Notes under the pieces: generated by a model
Database searches by the model: none
The model's input: the letters and a program-made list of their open reading frames with translations, nothing else
What the model was told of the DNA's origin: nothing
In this document: one piece after another, positions 28,501-31,732 of the stretch
Layout of the letters: each line of letters begins with the position of its first letter
Position numbering within the stretch: position 1 is the first letter of the stretch
Position numbers and translations under genes: made by a program
Assembly (NCBI GenBank): GCA_034211115.1
Contig: JAXHTH010000213.1
Span: 1-31,732 of the forward strand
Length of the DNA: 31,732 nt
From: JAXHTH01 sp034211115
GTDB taxonomy: Bacteria; Planctomycetota; Phycisphaerae; Phycisphaerales; SM1A02
Direction of reading: 5' to 3'

Positions 28501-29338
28501 GCAGGGCGAGCAGCTCACGCTTCGCTTCATCGAGAATCCCGCCCGGCAGAAGGAGGACGTGCCCGGGGCGTTGACGATCCAGCGCTACAACTTCCGCTCG
28601 GACTACGACCCGGTGATCATCTACGAGCCGGGCAACCGGATGCACTACGTCGTCGATCGCGACATCCGCGGCTACGATCGGCCGGGAGCGTGCAACCACT
28701 GGCCGGTCGGACAGGCCCGTTGCGACGGCCGCACGGCGCAGGCGGCGGATCGCCCCACCCACTTCCTCGGGTTCCCCATCTCTTACCCGCCGATCCACGA
28801 AAAGGAAGACCGCTGCTGGTGGAACGGCATCTACGGCATGACCGATCTGCCGATGAAATCATTGATCACGCTCGCCAGGAGCTGGAACCATCCGCCGCGG
28901 CTTCGACTCAGTGATGAATTTGAATATCGGGGATACGATCGTGGACAGCGGGCGTTCGTTCTGAGTCGTTCGGACCGCTCAGCCCGCGGCGTGCAGATCG
29001 AGGTCGCCGCCGGGACCGAAAACCCGGTATTCAACCCGGCGTTCGTGCTCCTCGGCTGGGGCGATGCCGACGCGGCGCTCACGATCGGCGGCGAAGTGAT
29101 CGCGCAGGGCCCGGACTTTCGCGTCGGCCACCGACATCGACTCGAGGGCACGGACCTGATCGTCTGGATCAGGCAGGAAGCGACCGAGCCCTTCGAGATG
29201 ACGTTGACGCCCCGCGAGCGACGCATGGCAGCAATCGGGAACGCGTCCCCATTGACATCCTCGGCTGAGCGGCCGGGCCCCGCGCCGGCCCGTCCCGGCC
29301 GATCCGCCGGCCGGCCAGCGCCGAAGATTCCACGGTGA
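25541..29338 (+). CDS. Secreted FAD oxidoreductase fused to LamG and an unnamed C-terminal domain
   Basis: A 1265-residue exported protein with three parts. Residues 1-26 are a signal peptide (WLALILVTLSTAGAVRA). Residues about 30-560 match FAD-dependent oxidoreductases of the FAD_oxidored type: YDVVIYGGTSSAVVAA dinucleotide-binding turn, HLGGLSAGGLGWTDSGD, FLDATYEGDLMAAAGV and the closing SIRMEPVFMILGQSAATAA. Residues about 561-785 form a LamG/concanavalin-like jelly roll (VARWAFDS, GSALLFDGFTTV, SGDFSVEAWV, LRKWTHIAGTFD, GAIDELKIHDRALSSQEV). Residues about 800-1230 form a Trp/Tyr-rich domain I cannot name, with VRVVFWRGSRYSPGWVT, CRYSHVRIIESNDARTVVHW and WVDEYYTIYPDAIGVRK. The tail is Pro/Ala/Arg-rich. 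Start uncertain: GTG 25529, ATG 25541 or ATG 25550, none with a clear ribosome site. Substrate unknown; a glycan is plausible from the neighbours. Confidence 0.88.
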   Translation: MAAMIGTRTWLALILVTLSTAGAVRAGDATYDVVIYGGTSSAVVAAVQVRRMGRTVAIVCPDTHLGGLSAGGLGWTDSGDKAVIGGVAREFYRRVKAHYDRPEAWTWQSSAQCSRYRPDDDAMWVFEPHVAEAIFERMVEEARIPVFRAHWLERSGRPGANGVEQDGSRLVAITMTNGRTFRGRVFLDATYEGDLMAAAGVSFTVGRESNHTYGETLNGVQKAHARSHQFEGRVDPYVTPGDPASGLLPRIRDGHPGADGEGDHRVQAYNYRVCLTRVPENRVPFKRPDGYDPAQYELLLRTLQAGSRHVFGKFDPVPNAKTDTNNHGSFSTDNIGFNYDYPEASYARRAEILAEHENYQRGYFFFLANDPRVPDDVRTRMAAWGLAKDEFTDNDHWPHQIYVREARRMVSDFVMTESHVRGDRPTPRPVGMGSYNMDSHHVQRYVAHDDEGRAYVRNEGDIQVSPGGAYSIDYGALVPGRTECTNLLVPVCLSSSHIAYGSIRMEPVFMILGQSAATAAVMAIEAEAAVQDVDYAALSARLRADGQVLVKGLATDVMAGRDPVARWAFDSVEEGMVTDRAVGRDDRIEGNYTLTRGAVGSALLFDGFTTVIDRPASDVPRLSGDFSVEAWVAQGAYPWNWCPIITQQGDEKAGYAFCVGPRGQIRLGAAVDGAWRTCTSEDWVLPLRKWTHIAGTFDPDQGITLYADGRDVGTLQVEGQVAFAPDVDLRIGANHALMKPSNIHREHGTVASFWCLDGAIDELKIHDRALSSQEVAEAFASAAPVAECEIQPRRMPSGPKGPGRFGAVYCKLEYYEQWDALWRVDDHPDVLVRFDESPVRVVFWRGSRYSPGWVTNEDQWMADQSVEAWRTGEEDTDGCFEHMQDRLCRYSHVRIIESNDARTVVHWRYAPVSSKNNLWNVDDKTGRACWVDEYYTIYPDAIGVRKPTWKKGTLGGPRQFQESLPFTNPDQYVNDVVEKDFCTLANMQGEQLTLRFIENPARQKEDVPGALTIQRYNFRSDYDPVIIYEPGNRMHYVVDRDIRGYDRPGACNHWPVGQARCDGRTAQAADRPTHFLGFPISYPPIHEKEDRCWWNGIYGMTDLPMKSLITLARSWNHPPRLRLSDEFEYRGYDRGQRAFVLSRSDRSARGVQIEVAAGTENPVFNPAFVLLGWGDADAALTIGGEVIAQGPDFRVGHRHRLEGTDLIVWIRQEATEPFEMTLTPRERRMAAIGNASPLTSSAERPGPAPARPGRSAGRPAPKIPR

Positions 29339-29414
29339 TCGGCGTCACTCCCCCGAGGCGAATCGCACCCCGGACGTCCTTCCGTCTCGATCATCGACAG
29401 GTCTCTTTCTTCCA

Positions 29415-29443
29415 TTGACGGGCCTCTGCAACCGCTGGAGAAT
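29415..29443 (+). promoter_or_regulatory. Candidate sigma-70-type promoter before the second S9 gene
   Basis: TTGACG at 29415-29420 (5/6 to the -35 consensus) is followed after exactly 17 bases by GAGAAT at 29438-29443 (4/6 to the -10). It lies in the 215-base gap after the FAD/LamG gene and would leave a leader of about 100 bases before the S9 peptidase start. This is the best promoter-like pair seen in the window's intergenic DNA. Confidence 0.4.
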
Positions 29444-29540
29444 GTCCGGCTCGTGTGATCGACCATTCATCGGGATCCGCAGTGATGACCGAGGGTCGCA
29501 GCGGCGGCAGGCCTGAACGTGAGAAGGTTGATGGCGATCC

Positions 29541-29547
29541 GAGGAGG
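29541..29547 (+). promoter_or_regulatory. Strong ribosome-binding site setting the S9 peptidase start
   Basis: GAGGAGG lies 6 bases before ATG 29554. The in-frame ATG at 29548 directly abuts the site and is too close, so 29554 is preferred. Confidence 0.75.
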
Positions 29548-29553
29548 ATGCTC

Positions 29554-31732
29554 ATGTTTCGAATCCTGACCGTGCTTACCGGCGTTCTGTTCACGCTGGA
29601 TCCGACCATCGCGGCCGCGGGTGATACCCGGCAATCGCAGACCGGCTGGCGGAAGCCTCCTGAGGAGGTGATGGAGGTCCTCCACGCGCCCCAACTGCCC
29701 TCGGTGTGGACGTCGCCCACGGGCGAGCATCTCCTGCTTGCCGATCCCGTTCTCTATCCTCCCCTCGTCGAGTTGGCGGGCCCCATGCACGTGCTCGCCG
29801 GAATGAGGGTCGACCCGACGACCAACAACTTCCACGGACGCCACGGGGCGACCTCTCCGAGGCTCATCCAGGTCGAGGGCGGCGCGGAGACGCCGCTCGA
29901 TCTGCCCGGAGACGTCGAAGTGCATGCAGTGAGCTGGACCGTTGACGGCCAGCGATTCGCGCTCACCACCCGACACGCCGACCACATGGGTCTATGGGTG
30001 GGCTCGGTCAAAGGCGATCTGAGGGAGATCGAGGGTGTGGCGGTCAACCAACTGCTCGACACCGGCGTGCGCTGGATGCCTGATCAGCAGCGCCTCCTGG
30101 TTCGCCGTGTTCCGAGACGCGGACCTCCGCCCCCGCCGCCCGCCATTCCTGCGGGACCGGAGATCCTCGAGGGGAAAGGCGCCAACGCCCGCTCGACCTA
30201 CGAGGCGCGTAACCTGCTCGAGACCGCTCACGACGATGCCCTCTTTTCCTACTACGCCACCTGTGAGCTGGTGGTGGTGAATCCCGTGAACGGCACGGTG
30301 AAGCCTCTGGGTGAGCCCGCGGTCTACGCGACTTCCGACTTCTCCCCGGACGGCAGCATGCTGCTCGTGGAACGCCTGGTGAAGCCCTGGTCGCATGCGG
30401 TGCCATGGTGGCGTTTCGCCCGGGAGGTTGAAGTGTGGGATGAGAATGCCGAGCCTGTGGCGACCATTGCTTCTCTTCCGCTGGCCGACGAGGTCCCCAT
30501 CCATGGCGTACCGCTGGGGCCGCGTGGCGTTTCGTGGCGAGCCACGGCCCCGCGCACTCTGTTCTGGATCGAGGCGCTGGATGGCGGCGATCCAATGGCC
30601 AAAGCGCCTCATCGCGACCGACTGATGCGCTTGCAGGCGCCTTTCACCGGAGAGCCGGAGGAGGTCTTCAGAGCCGAGCACCGAATCGTGCGCTGGCGGA
30701 ACGGCTGGAGTGCGGAGGGCGGCATGCTCATGCTCAGCCAGCGCGAGCGCATGCGCCGCTGGGTTTACACCTGGCTTCTCGACGTCGACAAGGGCACCTC
30801 GCGCCTGTGGTTCGACCTCAACGAGCGCGACCGCTACGCATCACCCGGCAACCCTGTGCGACGTCAGCTTCCCAATGGCGAGTGGGTGCTGCACCAGAAC
30901 GGAGATGCAGTCTATTTCTCCGGCCGCGGCGGCACGGAAGAGGGCGATCGGCCGTTCCTCGACCTGCGCAGCACGAAGACCGGCGAGGTCGAGCGTCTTT
31001 TCCGCTGCGAACCGGATCGTTATGAGTCCTTTGTTGCGTTCGCCGGCAATGAGGACCGCTTTGTGCTGCGGTCCGAGTCGGCGGATGACGTGCCCAACTA
31101 CTACCTCGCTACGCTGGGCGACACCATAGATGCTCCCGAGGGAGAAGCCACGCGCACATACACCAGGGAGCCCATTACACGCTTCGAGGACCCAACTCCC
31201 CAGCTTCGCCGGATCGAAAAGCGCCTCGTTCGCTACGAGCGGGACGACGGCGTGCCGCTGAGCTTCGAACTGCAGCTTCCTCCCGGCTATCAGGAGGGTA
31301 CGCGCCTGCCGACCGTCCTCTACGCCTATCCCCTGGAGTACTCCGACCCGTCCACCGCAGGGCAGGTTCGAGGCTCCACCCGGCGCTTCAGCCGCATTTA
31401 CGGCGCCTCGCACCTCTTTTTCCTGCTCCAGGGCTATGCCGTGCTCAACAACACCGCCATGCCCATGATCGGAGATCCCGAGACCACATACGACACCTTC
31501 GTGCCGCAGCTCGTGGCTGATGCCGAGGCGGCGGTGGCCAAGGCCGTCGAGATCGGCGTGGCCGACCCGGATCGCATCGGGATCATCGGTCACAGCCACG
31601 GCGGGCTCATGGTGACCAATCTGCTGGCTCACAGCGACCTGTTCAGGGCCGGTATCGCGCGCAGCGGCTCCCACAACAAGACGATGCAGCCGTTCGGCTT
31701 CCAGTCCGAGCGACGCTCGCTGTTCGAGGCCC
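29554..31732 (+). CDS. Secreted S9 family peptidase, C-terminus cut by window edge
   Basis: Prolyl-oligopeptidase-family serine hydrolase, closest in style to the S9C/glutamyl-endopeptidase-like group. The frame runs 726 codons to the right edge without a stop. The N-terminus MFRILTVLTGVLFTL...IAAAG is a signal peptide. Residues about 35-560 form the propeller half (VHAVSWTVDGQRFALTTRH, YATSDFSPDGSMLLVE). The hydrolase domain starts around LSFELQLPPGYQEGTRLPTV and reaches the nucleophile elbow GIIGHSHGGLM with S681. The catalytic Asp and His lie beyond the window. A Pro-rich loop (PRRGPPPPPPAIPAGPE) sits near 195-211. It is unlike the other S9 protein in this window, so not a recent duplicate. 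It has its own promoter-like sequence and ribosome site. Peptide specificity cannot be told from sequence. Confidence 0.92.
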   Translation, partial: MFRILTVLTGVLFTLDPTIAAAGDTRQSQTGWRKPPEEVMEVLHAPQLPSVWTSPTGEHLLLADPVLYPPLVELAGPMHVLAGMRVDPTTNNFHGRHGATSPRLIQVEGGAETPLDLPGDVEVHAVSWTVDGQRFALTTRHADHMGLWVGSVKGDLREIEGVAVNQLLDTGVRWMPDQQRLLVRRVPRRGPPPPPPAIPAGPEILEGKGANARSTYEARNLLETAHDDALFSYYATCELVVVNPVNGTVKPLGEPAVYATSDFSPDGSMLLVERLVKPWSHAVPWWRFAREVEVWDENAEPVATIASLPLADEVPIHGVPLGPRGVSWRATAPRTLFWIEALDGGDPMAKAPHRDRLMRLQAPFTGEPEEVFRAEHRIVRWRNGWSAEGGMLMLSQRERMRRWVYTWLLDVDKGTSRLWFDLNERDRYASPGNPVRRQLPNGEWVLHQNGDAVYFSGRGGTEEGDRPFLDLRSTKTGEVERLFRCEPDRYESFVAFAGNEDRFVLRSESADDVPNYYLATLGDTIDAPEGEATRTYTREPITRFEDPTPQLRRIEKRLVRYERDDGVPLSFELQLPPGYQEGTRLPTVLYAYPLEYSDPSTAGQVRGSTRRFSRIYGASHLFFLLQGYAVLNNTAMPMIGDPETTYDTFVPQLVADAEAAVAKAVEIGVADPDRIGIIGHSHGGLMVTNLLAHSDLFRAGIARSGSHNKTMQPFGFQSERRSLFEA

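Noticed and set aside
27026..28798. 590-codon minus-strand open frame opposite the FAD/LamG gene
   Set aside because: Antisense shadow; rich in Arg, Val and Pro with no recognisable family, while the plus strand has a full FAD/LamG protein.

Overview
The window is high-GC, gene-dense bacterial DNA using the standard code. Lipoprotein and Sec/Tat-like signals, tripartite RND efflux pumps and an outer-membrane factor show a Gram-negative-type (diderm) cell. The secreted load (a formylglycine sulfatase, two GH78 alpha-L-rhamnosidases, two S9 peptidases and a FAD/LamG fusion) is typical of Planctomycetota or similar polysaccharide-degrading heterotrophs. That placement is inferred from gene content only; there is no rRNA or other marker gene here.

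Left third (1-10753, all minus strand): two efflux cassettes read leftward. The first is complete: outer-membrane factor (9236-10753), adaptor (8008-9261) and RND permease (4868-8011), with overlapping ends. Next comes a decayed family-3 solute-binding protein (4064-4513) and an intergenic stretch unusually rich in short hairpins, including an 8-bp-arm palindrome at 3553-3578. The second cassette, adaptor (2302-3516) and RND permease (runs off the left edge at 1), has no outer-membrane factor inside the window. Both adaptor/permease pairs share a 4-base ATGA stop/start overlap.

Middle: a plus-strand acyl-CoA-type desaturase (11230-12161), broken by a one-base frameshift in a C run, converges on a minus-strand block spanning 12341-22367. 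In transcription order the block is GH78 rhamnosidase, sulfatase, S9 peptidase, enolase-superfamily enzyme and NCS1-type permease. GH78-sulfatase-S9 is tightly packed (18-base gap, then sulfatase stop overlapping a possible GTG start). The enolase-superfamily enzyme and the permease are plausibly an enzyme/transporter pair.

Right third (plus strand): a second, divergent GH78 (22589-25381), a large secreted protein joining a FAD oxidoreductase, a LamG jelly roll and a C-terminal domain I cannot name (25541-29338), and a second S9-family peptidase that runs off the right edge (29554-31732).

Functional reading (inference): the 14-31 kb part looks like a secreted degradation cluster for a sulfated, rhamnose-containing glycan, with peptidases and an acid-sugar or amino-acid-type catabolic enzyme. 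No SusC/SusD, TonB receptor or transcriptional regulator is present in the window. The most unusual items are the three-domain FAD/LamG fusion, the hairpin-rich leader before the second efflux operon, and the S9 peptidase with Glu at the expected catalytic Asp position.
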